DNA from: Apoda limacodes
Taxonomy: Eukaryota; Arthropoda; Insecta; Lepidoptera; Limacodidae
Assembly (NCBI GenBank): GCA_946406115.1
Contig: OX291543.1
Location: forward strand, 33,506,815 to 33,570,814
DNA: 64,000 nt
Reading direction: 5' to 3'
The stretch's first letter is position 1; the number at the start of each line of letters is the position of its first letter. Positions 23,041 through 35,500 of this stretch are shown piece after piece. The notes under the pieces were generated by a model. The model was given only the letters and a program-made list of their open reading frames with translations. It had not been told where the DNA came from and did no database searches. A program made the position numbers and the translations under genes.

Positions 23041-25986
23041 TTTTACCGCGGCCATAATAACACTAACATTGAGTAGTGTTGTGTTCCTGGCGGTGAGTAA
23101 GTTTGCCAGAGCTCTTTGAGGATTCGCTGCGCGGACAGCGGAGAACCGGCGGTGCTTGTTGCTGTCATGCTCGGCGTAGGCGCGGCGTGCTGGTTCGGCG
23201 GTCAGGGAGACCTGATGAAACGGCTGACCGCTGGCCGCCCGCAGGTTGAACGGGATCCCGAACCCAGGGATCACTTATTCTCCGTCCTGGAAGGCTGATC
23301 CGCCAGCCTGTGTAAAGTGTGTGTGAATCCTCATCCTTAGTCTTTTTTTATATATTATGGCCATGAGAACGAAAAAGAAAAGAGTTTGTACAGCGGCTAC
23401 GCCATCCACATATAATGTGGATTTTTGCAACATCGGGGGTATTCACGCAAATTTTAACGCAGTCCACCACCATCTCGAGACTGCGCAGCCGACCATTCTT
23501 TTTCTAACGGAGACGCAGATATCCTGCCCGGCCGACACATCATACCTTCACTATCCCGGCTACAAACTCGAACACAATTTTATGAGTCGTGCCGGTGTAT
23601 GTATGTTCGTCCGGGAGGATATCTGCTGTCACCGCCTTCATAGCCTTACTCCGTCTCAGTGGATGCGCCTCTTGGCTCCTCGGACCACTGTCTCATTCGG
23701 ACTCAAATATCATGCTCACAACCCGATCCATCTGGGCCAATTAATTGGCGTCGTATGTGGCACTATATGTCGGCAGACTGGGATGGATTGCGAGAATTTT
23801 ACTCATCGTACCCGTGGAGGCAGATCTGCTTTAACTCAGAAGATCCTGACGTCTGCGCAGCCGCAGTCACTGAGACAATCCTTGCTGGTATGGAATGCTA
23901 TATTGCTAACCCGCGAGTAGCTGCCGGCGTCAAAAAACGACCGTGGTTTAATAAGTCTTGCAGAAAAGCTAAAATTCTTAAGCAAACTGCATATGAGGCT
24001 TGGACCACGGCTCGTAATAATAAGGATCCGAATATTTCTAAGTTAAAACGCAAACTAAATGCTGCCTCGAGGTTCAGTAAGAAAGGAACTGCCAGAGCAA
24101 AATTCCAATTCATCGGCAAAATAGGTGGGCGACTTGCGAGCTATCCTTCTGGGAGTCGTGCTTACTGGTCGCTTGCCAAAGCTGCCGAAGGGAACTTTTG
24201 CCAGTCGTCGTTACCACCACTGCGAAAGACCGATGGTGACTTGGCCCAAATAAAGAGAAAGCCGATCTACTGGGCAGTCTCTTTGCCTCGAACTCGAACA
24301 TGAACGATGAAGCCGCTGTACCACCTTCTATACTGTGGTGCGGTAAGACAATGCCGGAAATCTCCATAACGCAGCGGGAGGTCCGCCGTGCGTTGCTTTC
24401 TCTAGACGTTCATAAGTCGAGTGGGCCAGACTATATACCAGCAGTGGTACTTAAGCAGTGTGCTCCTGAGTCATGTCCTGTACTCACGCGCCTCTTCGCG
24501 CTTTCCTACCACACTTGGCAATTTCCGTCTTCATGGAATACTGCGAATGTGCACCCGGTGCCCAAAAAGGGCGATAGATCAGATCCATCGAATTACAGGC
24601 CTATCGCTATTACCTCTCTCCTCTCCAAGGTGATGGAGCGTGTGATCAACACACAGCTTCTAAGATATCTAGAAGAACACGATCTGGTCAGTGAACGTCA
24701 ATATGGCTTTCACCACGGTCGCTCGGCTGGTGACCTTCTAGTGTATCTCACACACCGATGGGCACTAGCCATTGAGAGTCAGGGGGAGCATTGGCATGTA
24801 GCCTGGACATAGCAAAGGCGTTCGATCGGGTCTGGCACCGGGGTCTTCTATCGAAGTTGCCATCTTACGGAGTGCCCGAGGGTTTGTGCAAATGGGTGGC
24901 TAGCTTTTTGTCCGGCAGACGCATACAAACCGTAGTTGACGGTAGTTGCTCTGATAGCATGGACATTAATGCTGGTGTCCCGCAAGGCTGCTGTCTCCTA
25001 CGCTGTTTCTACTGCATATCAATGACATGTTGGACATCAACAACATACATTGCTATGCAGATGACAGTACTGGAGACGCTTTTTACACGGGTCGTGCAAA
25101 CATCCCTCGTTCCGTTGTGGAGGAAAACCGCAGAGAACTTGTGTCTCAAATCGAGATCAGTCTGTCCAAGGTCTCTGACTGGGGACGGGTAAACTTGGTC
25201 CGATTCAACCCTACAAAGACACAAGTGTGCACGTTCACCGCTAAAAAAACTCCATTCACTGTAGTCCCACAATTCCAGAACACTCCCCTCTCCATCTCCA
25301 AGAGCATTGGGATCCTTGGTATCGACATCTCCAGCGATGTTCAGTTCCAAGATCATTTACAAGATAAGGTGAAGCTGGCGTCCAAAAAACTTGGTGTACT
25401 CAACAGAGCGAAGCAGTACTTCACGTCGGGGCAAAGGTTGTTACTTTACAAGTCGCAAGTTCGCTCCCATATGAAGTACTGCTGCCATCTCTGGGCAGGT
25501 GCACTCGGATACCAGCTTGGCCCTTTTGGCTCGGTTCAACGAAGGGCTGTGAGAATTGTCGATGATTCCAAACTTACTTGCGGTATCGAGCCCTTAAGTC
25601 TGAGGAGAGACTTTGCCTCCCTGTGTGTGTTCTACCGCTTGTACAATGGGTTGTGTTCTGAGGAATTGTTCGAAATGATGCCCACGGCTACTTTCTACCA
25701 TCGCACCGCTCACCATCGGCAGGGAATTCATTCTTACATATTAGAACCTAAATGGTCGCGTACAGTGCGGTTTCAGAGAACCTTCCTCCCGCGAACGCTT
25801 AAGTTGTGGCAAGAGCTCCCTGCCAAGGTTTTCTGCAAGGACTACAGTATGGAGTTCTTCAAGAAAAAAGTTATTAGATTTTGATGGGTCGGCAACGCGC
25901 AAGTGATACCTCTGGTGTTGCAAGCGTCCATAGGCTACGGTGACCGCTTACCATCAGGCGGAGCGTAAGCTTGTTTGCCACCTTCC
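23041..25986 (+). mobile_element. LINE-A: near full-length but defective non-LTR retrotransposon
   Basis: A GC-rich 5' part (23041-23340, 'gttgtgttcctggcggtgag') resembles the 5' UTR of lepidopteran CR1/Jockey-type LINEs. An endonuclease start follows (NVDFCNIGGIHANFN, then ILFLTETQI, from 23400); its middle is deleted and it resumes in another frame at APLGSSDHCL (about 23665). The RT has SSGPDYIPAVV (24418), NYRPIAITSLLSKVMERVI, LDIAKAFDRVWHRGLL (24803), INAGVPQG and the catalytic HCYADD (about 25045-25062). The tail has YKSQVRSHMKYCCHLWAGA and ends early at a stop (25882-25884) just before the family's usual FLKGRQR ending. Frameshifts near 24795 and 24990 make it inactive. It encoded the enzymes for target-primed reverse transcription. 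No ORF1 is seen. It may be inserted in the RT relic to its left. Confidence 0.9.
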
Positions 25987-26085
25987 ACTAATCTGACAAA
26001 GGCACTACTCAATAAACTTGATTTTTGGACTACGTTACTATAATACGTACGTATAATAAAATACCTCACTTCATGTTGCCATACT

Positions 26086-26172
26086 TAGGCCACGGTGACC
26101 GCTTACCATCAGGCGGACCGTGTGCTTGTTTGCCACCTTAGTGGTATAAAAAAAAAAAAAAAAAAAAAAAAC
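26086..26172 (+). mobile_element. LINE-A 3'-end-only insertion with poly-A
   Basis: It starts 'taggccacggtgaccgctta', ends 'ccaccttagtggtat' and has an A-run of about 22. It lies 100 bp after the truncated 3' end of the large copy, with unrelated AT-rich DNA between, so it is a separate tiny insertion or the displaced true end. Confidence 0.85.
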
Positions 26173-26424
26173 AAACACTAATTGTATGGAAGCCGAAAAC
26201 ATCAAATTTTCGGATAGATCCAGTTTATTTTATAAACTATTATTGATACCATTAAATAAAGCTCGTGAAGCGCTTTCAGGATCAATTATCAGAATTTCTA
26301 TGTATATCGTGTATGGTTTAAAAATAATCGTGTGAGATTACTTAGCGTTTCCACCCTGTATATTGTAATATTCTTTATTCTCCCTTATAATTTTACTTAT
26401 GATCCTGTGTGTATCACCTACCTC

Positions 26425-26545
26425 TCCCTGTCAATATTAATTGCCTGGTAGAGGTCGCTTTTTAGCGATAGGACCACCTTATCGTGTTATTTTTTTTGTA
26501 TTTTGTTAATTGTGCAATAAAGAATAATTTTGATTTGATTTCTGG
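26425..26545 (+). mobile_element. 3' UTR of another LINE ending in (gattt)n
   Basis: 'gcctggtagaggtcgcttttt' and 'agcgataggaccaccttatcg' then 'gtgcaataaagaataattttg' and 'atttgattt' is the familiar 3' end of an abundant lepidopteran LINE. It could be the end of the RT relic at 22226-23040, separated by the LINE-A insertion. Confidence 0.6.
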
Positions 26546-26751
26546 TTATTTATCCATTACCTACTTTCCAACTTTCAAGGGTTTATTTACAAAAATAACT
26601 TGATTGGAAATGTTTTTCAAAAACGGTAAAACGCGTCATTCTTTAATTACAAACAAAACGCCAAATACTAATTTTCATACAAACTGTCAAACCCTATTTC
26701 ACACTCTTAATAAGAATTATAATCTGACTGTTGACGACTATAAAATATAGA

Positions 26752-26806
26752 TATGACCGCTTACTATCAGGTGGACCATAAGCTTGTTTGCCAACTTAGT
26801 AATGTA
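26752..26806 (+). mobile_element. LINE-A 3'-end scrap
   Basis: 'gaccgcttactatcaggtgg' to 'gcttgtttgccaacttagta': only the 3' UTR end, about 50 bp, without a poly-A. Confidence 0.75.
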
Positions 26807-26942
26807 TATTAATTACCTATGTACAAATTACCTACATAGGTAATTTATATACATTAAATTACTATTATTTATTTAAATATACATTAATATAATATGATCA
26901 ATATAAATAATAGTTTCATAGCAAAGATGCAGTCGAAAGATT

Positions 26943-27017
26943 AACCTCGAGCCAGCAGGACTTGAACCTGCGACCCTTACATTCCGTGTGAGACGTATAC
27001 CACTGAGCTATCGAGGC
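26943..27017 (-). ncRNA. tRNA-like element (probably non-functional)
   Basis: The minus strand starts GCCTCGATAGCTCAGTGGTA (A-box-like) and contains GCAGGTTCAAGTCCTGC (a perfect T arm and B box). The terminal GCCTCGA can pair with TCGAGGT, but only with four extra bases next to the T arm, and the anticodon region has no good 5-bp stem. I read it as a tRNA-derived repeat of a kind common in Lepidoptera rather than a working tRNA. Confidence 0.6.
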
Positions 27018-27184
27018 ACAAGTCTGGCCGATAAAAATCCCAACTACATCTTTGCTCTGGAAATATGCTCGTAACGAGCGTCACATACAACTCCTAGTGA
27101 CTTATAAAGTCCTAGTACATCAATCTTATTAATACACAAAATCTTCATAGAAGATCAATCAATGTTTCATAAATGGTTGGTTCT

Positions 27185-27745
27185 GAGAAAGGACTCAATT
27201 TAATCGAGATACAACCGTCAAGATCCACCTCTACCGACTCTTCTAATTACTTTTGCCTCATAAATGTGTTTCGTATATCTATTTTCATTCATTCTCAACA
27301 TGCCCAAACCACCGTAACATATCTTTATCTATGTCACCACACTTTACTTCACACCTCAACGCTCCTGTAACACTACAACACTATTTCTTATTTGGTCATT
27401 TAAGGTCATGCCACACGTATTTCTGAATGCTCTCATTTCCACAGCATTAATTCTACTTTTATGCTTAATTTGCTGTACCCAACTTGAACCGTCATGAACA
27501 GGTAAATATGCCTTTTCAGATAACTTCTCTGACTTCACATAAAGGTGTGGCGCCCTTTTATCTGCATTCACTCTTCTATTAATGTTAGTCTCACATTGTC
27601 CGTCTTTTGTGAACAAAGATCCTAAGTATTCAAATTCTTGCACTTGGTCTAATACGTTAGAGATCAGTATAACATTGCATTCTGCAACAGTTTTATTCCT
27701 TTCAACAACCATAACTTTCGACTTATTTACATTAACATCCAAAAT
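27185..27745 (-). pseudogene. RTE-like LINE reverse transcriptase, C-terminal remnant
   Basis: The minus-strand ORF of 128 codons reads VNKSKVMVVER, then VQEFEYLGSLFT, INRRVNADKRA, SRINAVEMRAFRNTCGMT and DQIRNSVV. After a frame change, MLRWFGHVE and a decayed RMNENRYTKHIYEA follow (about 27270-27330). These are thumb and tail motifs of RTE-type elements (YLGSLFT.DG, RRVNAG, INAVEMR.LR..CGV, LRWFGHLERM). The pattern K...SSWV shows an internal deletion. Confidence 0.85.
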
Positions 27746-28027
27746 ATCTTTATGTCAGTTTCGACAAGAAAACTTCTTAACTCACATTTTTATCTGACCA
27801 TTATTTTATTTGAGTCCATTTAACGGCATTGTATTTACTAAAAACCTCGAAAATGCTACCGGTATATCTATATCTACATATAGAACCTTCTATTTCCTGT
27901 AAAAATTTTCTTAAAATTTTAAAAGTATGTATGGCAGATGACCTTTAATTATTTTATCTTCGATGGAGAGATAGCTGTGTTAACTTGCGTTTTTTGGTAT
28001 AATATCAAATGTAAATATACCATATAA

Positions 28028-28300
28028 ACTTTGCCAGCGGCTCCGCTCGCCCTAAATTCGGTTATCGGCGTGGAATTACTTAATTATCTCCAATTAATCT
28101 ATTAATTAGTTATACCAATGAATTGCTATAGCATGCTATAGGTGCAGCAATAGTTCGTTTAACTCTGTTATAGTTATTCCCGCAGGAACTTTTAATTTTT
28201 TAGGGATAAAGCCTATGCCTAATGCTATTCCAGGACCTAACCTATATGTATGCCAAGTTTTATTCCGATCCGTCCAGTGATTGAAGCGTGATTAAGAAAC
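28028..28300 (-). repeat. Dispersed repeats, two adjoining pieces
   Basis: 'gccagcggctccgctcgccc' and 'taaattcggttatcgg' (28030-28072) is the end of the 'gggcggacgaagccgc' family in reverse. 'ttattcccgcaggaac' to 'gatccgtccagtgattgaa' (28165-28280) is the second family, also at 17478 and 35125. Confidence 0.7.
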
Positions 28301-31300
28301 AAAGCTTTAAATTACAGCATATAAGGGCATGAATAAAATATTTTAGAGAAGAAGGTCGTTTGCGTAAGACGCTTACTGTCTTAAATATAATCTTTAAAGA
28401 TGGTTGTACATGTGAGGTGGTTGTAATGACGCAGTCGGAGAAGAGAAGTGATTTTATTTCAAAGTGAGTTTTTCTTGTCATGTTTTTAAGGTAATGCATG
28501 TGTAGGTAGATACACACACCTCTGTGACATACCGTGGCGTGTGCTCTATCATTTGTTATCCTGAACCGTGTAAAACACAAATTTCTGTTATTTATCCCTG
28601 TCTCACCCCCACGCCCCGAATGTACGATGTAAACATTATCAAATAATTGCTTACTTTTCATTGTCACTAGAGACTCTTTATTGGAATTGGTGAAAAGGGA
28701 AATTATTGTCACGTTCCAGGGTTCCGTAGCTTAATATCAGAAACAGAATTATTGTAAAAGTAATATTGTGAAGTACATATTTATTTAAAGTTGCCAAGAA
28801 ATTGATGAACATACAAGAAAAAGAAAAGGCGAACCTGTTGAAAATAAGACAAATAGAGTTTAGTATGAAATAAATTAAAATGTTCCATATACGAGTATTT
28901 AGTTGTAATTATATTTTTGATGACTAAATGTTGCAATTGTACTATGAGTTGTACTCAGCGCTATCTTCGGTTTAGAGGATTTGCGTTTCATTGAAACTGA
29001 TTTATCGGCTTTCTTACGCTTATCTACGATTTAACCATGTGAAGAATGTTTCTTGCCATTGACATTGTAATACGGAAACTTGTCAAATTTTATTTAATGA
29101 CTTGTCTCCTTTTTGTCTGGAAAGATTTTTAGAATAATCAATGTTCGATTCGATGCTGATCAAAATGCATCAAGTTTGACACTTTAATATTTCAGTCAAA
29201 TGCAAACTTTTACTTTTTTTACTTCTTACTTTTATTTCACGTGTATTTTTATGCGTTGCCAATAGAGCCCTATTTAAAAGCCTACGCAGTTTATCTGTCT
29301 GTCCGTCTGTCTATCTGTCTGTTTAGACCGAAATACGTAGAAATCTGATTTTTTCACAGAATATGTGTTTTGGTCTATCGTAAATACAGTAATGCATACA
29401 AACTTCACACTTGCAGTGAAATATAGTGTGAACTCTAAAGTATAACAGTAACCGGGCAAGTGTGAGATGGGCCCAAGCCATTACTAATTAAATTACCCGC
29501 ACTATAAAGAGAAACAGTAATACATTTGTTTGTTGGAAACGATATTCAAAGTAGCCTTCTTAACACTTTTGTAGAAGGAGTCTAGTCTTCGGCAGAGGGA
29601 TAATTGTAACGTTGTCGTCGTGCGGCGTTGGGCTCTCTTATTAGTAACTCTATGTCCTCGGGCACCGGTGAACGCTTGTTTAGAGCACTCGCTCATGGTA
29701 GTTTAACTTACTGACTGGTAAGAGATTTAATGCCACGTCAATTTGTCGTAAGATCTAATAAGAGAGAATGCGATCTAATTGCTTTAAGCTAATAAGCTTT
29801 TAATGGCTTTCTTGAATACGCTTTAATCGGATAGGAGTCAGACATATAATAACGGGAAAAAATTCAAAGCATAATCCGTCTAGCTAGATACAGAAACTTA
29901 GGGTTACGTTATGTGAAAGCGCTACGTCAAGTATTTCCAGCCTATAACTATTTTTAGTATTTCAGTACTATAAACGGTGCTTCAGAACTATATACATTTA
30001 CATACAAAGTCACGGAAATCGCAATAAGTTGCCTAAGTCTTTATGAGAAGTGAGGCATACCTACGAGACGATGATCAGCTGATAGCTGGTCATGGCTTTT
30101 CGGTATTTTGTGGTACTTATACCCACCAGTGGCCCAAAAACACATTCCGACCCAGCTATACACATAATGTCACATAATGCATTTGCCTCTTTCCTCCTTT
30201 CCCTTTGTCTCTCTTTCTCACCCTCTCATCTCTCTTTCTCTCTGGGTAGTTTCGCGAAATAAATCTAAAAATATATTTGAACTATTTTGGAGTAAACATA
30301 AAACAAACGGTATATCAGCAGCAAAAAAATAAATAATTTTCCTCTTTAACGTTGGATTACAGCTAAAATACTAGAGATACAATAATTATATGTATAAGCT
30401 TTTTTATAGGATATTTAATAATCTATAGTGTTTACATACACATATTTTCCGTATCACTCATAATTGCCGAGATATAAGCAAAAAAGTAAAAAAGGGTTCC
30501 TATTTTCCAAGATGGCGGCGCTAACGCAACAGCTAGCGATGGGGACTTTTAGTATGTTCAACGGGAGGTCTTAATGAACAACTACACCAAAATTCAAAAC
30601 TCTACCAATTAATGTCTTTTTAGCCCAAAAATGTATCCAATTTGACTGGACTATTAAATTTACATGCGTGTTAATAACATCTACCGTACTAGCGTACCGT
30701 GGGTCCCGTACCACGATTTACGAACTCAAACAAGAACTTCGAACGAGAAGAAGACAAAAACTTTTGAGGCCGTTGAAACTGGCATGTCGAAACAATTGGC
30801 GGCAGAAACCCACAAAGTTATTAAACGGTTACTCAGAAGACCTTTGGTAATACGAGAGTTTCGTCTTGGCAGGAAGTAATCACCACCGCAGCTTTCCACG
30901 ATGTAAAGATTCAAGTGAAAAAATGCTGTAGATCCGCGGTTATCGCTATTTTCTAAAACAAAAGTGTCCCAAAGTAACCCAAAGTTGGTCGCAATTTTTT
31001 TTTTAAATTTTGATTTGTTTTATGCAACTGACCGCACGAGGTGACTGGTTTTAATCCAACATTCTATTTTACTTTCGCATTTTAATTAATTTACTTAATT
31101 GTTTATTTAAAATTGTCTTAACGAACTCAAGAACCTATCCCAGTTTTATCTTACGGACTCCTTAAGGAAATAATTGCGTTTTTGTGATCCCTAGCTGTAT
31201 CGTTATTACTTATGTTTTAGTTATGCACTTATTATGTAAGATATTTCAGGATTTACTCTGTAAATCATACAATTTAATAACATTATTACCTTTACTTTCC

Positions 31301-32460
31301 TACATAGAAAAAAATCCAAAGTCATCACTAAAAAACAACATACCTGTCAACGAAAATAAACCGTCAGTATTATTTCATACTTCCTTCACCTACGTACGTC
31401 TGACGGCAAGTCACTTAATACTTCACAGAAAGTCATCAGTTTTTGAATTAACCTTTGCCAAATATGTATTTATTTAAATAATAAGAAGGAAATACCTAAA
31501 TTCGCGCTCCTAGCTAGAACCGCAACGCTTCCCCCCTCTCCGCCCCAGGAGCGCACAGAATACCTAAAATAAATTAGCGCCAGAAGGTCGGTGCACCCTC
31601 AACTTGTTAATATTTAACACTTTTAGACTTATCATCTGGTATAACTTTTAGGGAAACTTTTTTTTATTAGGAACTTTAGGGATGACGGTAAGAGACCTGA
31701 TGGTTTGACTGTGGTACCCTGGAAAATGGCACGACTGCTGATTTGGGATGCAATATGTATTGATACTTTGTCAGAAAGTCGGATCTGGGGCTGATATGGC
31801 AGAGTGTAAAAATAGACGCAAGAACACACTGCTGGGTAACTCCTAAATAATAAAGGCTTTTGGTGTGAAGATCATGGGTTCTTGGGGGCCAGAAGCTCAT
31901 AGCTTATTACAGTCTGTCAAACTTTAAATGTGTTATAAAACAAATTAACAAAATTCGGTTTTTTTTCGATATTCGTGTAAAATTTTATGATTCTCGGGCA
32001 ACGGGATGTACCTCATAGGTTGTGATTTATTTATAAATAACTTAATACCTAAATATGCGTCAAAAATGGCGGTATTTTTTATTGCGTTGACTTAGAAGAC
32101 TGTTTTTTTACAGCTTTAAGGGACCGTAGACCTTAGTATTTTATATAAATTTCAACCTGATACCTTTACGCGTTACTGAGAAAAAAGTTAATGACAGACA
32201 GACAGACAGACTGGCAGATTGACAACAAAGTAATCCTGTAAGGGTTCCTTTTTTCCGTTCAAGGTACAGAACCCTAAAAGCAAACAAACTGACTCACTCA
32301 CTAAATTTTTAGAAACTTGTGTAATGCTAAAAATCTATAAAATCTAATGCACCTGGAAAATACACCATATCCCCGGTTCCAGGTATTCCTTATGTCACTG
32401 CTCATTGCCAACGTCAATATTTTGATCTTAATTCTCTTTGATATTTTGTAAATTGTAATT
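28300..32460. other. No gene recognised; simple-sequence tracts
   Basis: 29288-29325 is a (tctg)n-rich tract. 30185-30242 is a strong pyrimidine tract (ctctctttctc). 30512-30525 is 'ccaagatggcggcg', a YY1/Pho-like word. 32095-32280 resembles the family with 'gacagacagacagac' and 'ggtacagaaccctaaaag'. ORFs at 28260 (-), 29502 (-), 30664 (+) and 31184 (+) show no domain. Confidence 0.4.
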
Positions 32461-32491
32461 CAATTGAATAAAATACATTTTCAAGATAAAT

Positions 32492-32497
32492 TTTATT
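32492..32497 (-). terminator. CPR-A polyadenylation signal AATAAA
   Basis: AATAAA on the minus strand lies about 71 nt after the CPR-A stop codon, inside a 3' UTR almost identical to that of CPR-B. Cleavage is expected near 32465-32480. Confidence 0.75.
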
Positions 32498-32567
32498 ATC
32501 TCGTAACGACAGCTTGTAACAATTATTTTAGTTTTAAAAGACTAGATAATTTCAATAGTTAGAATGT

Positions 32568-35500
32568 TTATTGTTGAGGTGTTCGTTTAGCTAAGACTGA
32601 CTTCAGCCACTCGACGGCCCTGAGGATTGCATCAGGAGTCGGAGGAGGTGTGGGAATAGCTTTGCTCTGAAAAGGAAAAAATATTAATAAAAATACATGT
32701 ATACATTACACAACACACATTGCTATGGTCTCAAACTAAGAAACCTTGTACTATAGTGATTACATATAATGTAATCACTATAGTACAAAAAATACGTATA
32801 TCCATGCCGGGATTCGAACTCAGAACCCTTGCGTCAGTATTTTATTTAGACCAAATAATTGTTCCATCCAACGCTTATATATGTCGCAGCCATCTGGTTA
32901 AATTAGCCAGTTTATTGGACGCGCAGGCAGATCGTCTAGTATGGAAAAGGTTCCTGTTCCCGTGTCTGATATAAGCAAAAACATAATGCAATATAATTTC
33001 CTTGGTAGAAAAAAATCACAAAGTCGTCTCTACTTTTTGCCAATTTTTGATTTATTATGTACATGTAGTTTACTAGCTTTTGCCCGCGGTTCCACTTGCC
33101 CTAAATTCGGTTATCGGTGTAGGACTATCTCAAACTCAAACTATCACCATGCCAAAGTCCATCAAAAATCGGCGAAGCGGTTTAAGCGATAATAGGTAAC
33201 AAACAGATAGACAGAAAGAGTTACTTTCGCATTTATAACACAAGTCAACAAAAAAACTTTTTTTTGTGTTTGTTATTTAATTGTCTGATTTTTTACATTG
33301 AATAATAATCAAAAACTCAATTTAATCAAAAAAAAAAAAAACTCTTTACCTGCACATATCCTTTGCTATTCCTGGGATTTAACTTGCATATGAAATTCGC
33401 AGTTTTTTGTGCAGTCTACTACTATAATATTGTTTCTGGTTTTATTATTTAACTCACCTGTGGTTGGTATCCGTTCTCGTCCGCTGTGTACGTGAAGTCA
33501 ATTACTTCCCCTTGTGGGGCTTTCCAGGCGAAGGCGCCGTCTACTACGATGATATTTGATGGAGGGTTGCCAGGGATGGTGCGCAGAACACCTCGGGCCT
33601 GGTTTGCAATGCCATTGCTGGTCTGGAATCTGGTAAACATAATGCATAATTAAAAAACTAATTCAGAAGCCGGTGGTGTTAATTGGGTAGTGTGTTATTA
33701 CGACAAATGAATAAGACAAAAGCAAATCCTTGCCTGAACGAATGTAAAACCATTAAAAACTTTTCTGGTTGCTACAGTGGTAATCGATCAAAGTGACAAA
33801 AACATAAAAAAAAAATTAGGGTCATGACCAATAGAATTGAAAACTACAATATGTGCAAAGGATGAAGTGAGATGAAGAAACAGGATTAATCTGTGTTCTC
33901 GATGTTTCAAAGATTTACTGAAATCAATGGATCAAAATATACTTACCCGTTTTGGTATTGACCATCGGGATTGATTTCGTTTACTTCGGACACTGTCTTA
34001 GCGTTTACATCATTAGAAGATGCTTCAATATTAAGTTGGGGCCGCGCAGAAGATGGGGCAGGAACGTAGAAACGGGTGGTTGGTGCCTTGGGTGTGGAAG
34101 AAGGACGGAAGAAAAATGCAGGAACATCTGTCTGTACTTCAACATCCTGAGGGTAGTTGGTTGAGTCCTCTTCTCCCACAAGTTTGGCAGAGCCAACTGC
34201 AAATACGGCCGCGAAGACGAACTATATACCAACATTAAAAAAAAAAAACATTAAGTTTCATCTTTTTTTTGTAGTACTTCGCAGATCAGTGAGTCCATGT
34301 TTTGAATAAAAACATTTAATGGTTTTACAAATAATACTAAGTATTTTCACTACATAGAAAGAGACCCTTCGCAAATAACATAACGTATTTTTGAACAGAC
34401 TGCGGCAAAGCCCAAAAGAAGGCTATCTGTGTTTGACCAGTATATATGTTCCCTCGTAACTACTTAACTGCTAAACCGATTTTAATAAATCATACGTGGT
34501 AAGATTTGTCTTAACCACTAAAGTGTCATAGGCTATATTAAAATTATTGGAAATCAAAATGGCGAATTTTTGGCGCCAAATTGCTTTTTTTGCTTTTCTG
34601 TTACTAAGATTACCTTTTTTTTAATTACTTTTTACTTGTTTATTTTTGACAAACCCTTTTTAGTTTCCCGTTTGTAATTTATCGCTTAAACTGTACCTAC
34701 TTTCAGATTAAAAGATCTCGGACATAAATAACATTTTACACCACCTGCTTGCCAATGTTCAAACATAATCAGTCATGTCAACCTGAAGTAAGTCATGATC
34801 CCTAGAGATTTTATGAAATACCAGATTTTAAATTGAAATCAACTTAGGATTTCAACACAACAACAAAAAAAAATTATGAAAACCTTCTCCGCTAAAAACA
34901 ACTTATTTGAGGATCGAATTGGCCACCGCGAGCAAAAACGAAAAAATATGGCACGAATACTGCAAATCTCTTACGAACTACAAACTTCTATAAAACCTGG
35001 AGTGAAGATAGTGATTTGACTCCAGAATCTGAAGCCGTCAACATTGTTAACCACCTACATCCAGATAATTATCACTTGCAATGTCTCGGGTCTTAACCTT
35101 GGACTCCTGCGTTTTTTTGACCGCGGAAATTGTTTTTTAAATAAAAAGTAGCCTATGTCCTATTCTTGGACCTAACCTGTATGTGTACCAAGTGTCATTT
35201 CGATCCATCCAGTGGTTAAAGCGTGATTGAGTAATGAATTTGTTCTGACCTATAGATTCTTTCAGCTGGCACTTTTTCCAACGATAATACCAATTAGAGA
35301 ACCATACGAGCTCTTTACTGCACCTTCTGCTGACTAAACGTCCAGACGGATATTCCATCTCAGTAGATGCGCCTCTTGGCTCCTCAGACCACTGTCTCGT
35401 TCGGACTCAACTCAACTTGGTACTCTGTACTCACGCGACTTTTCGCGCTTAATTACCACACTAGGCAATTTCCGTGTTCATGGAAAACTGTGAATGTGCA

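Noticed and set aside
23035..23274. 79-codon minus ORF (IPGFGIPFNLRAASG...)
   Set aside because: Antisense of the GC-rich LINE-A 5' UTR; similar text occurs wherever this UTR is inserted, so not a gene.
26943..27017. Functional tRNA on the minus strand
   Set aside because: The T arm is perfect, but the anticodon stem fails and the acceptor pairs only with four extra bases, so only a tRNA-like element is claimed.
28260..28712. 150-codon minus ORF
   Set aside because: Longest unexplained ORF, but residue use is AT-driven, it begins inside a dispersed repeat, and nothing recognisable is encoded.
30512..30525. 'ccaagatggcggcg' as a YY1/Pho regulatory site
   Set aside because: A single word without a gene start nearby; probably chance or part of a repeat.
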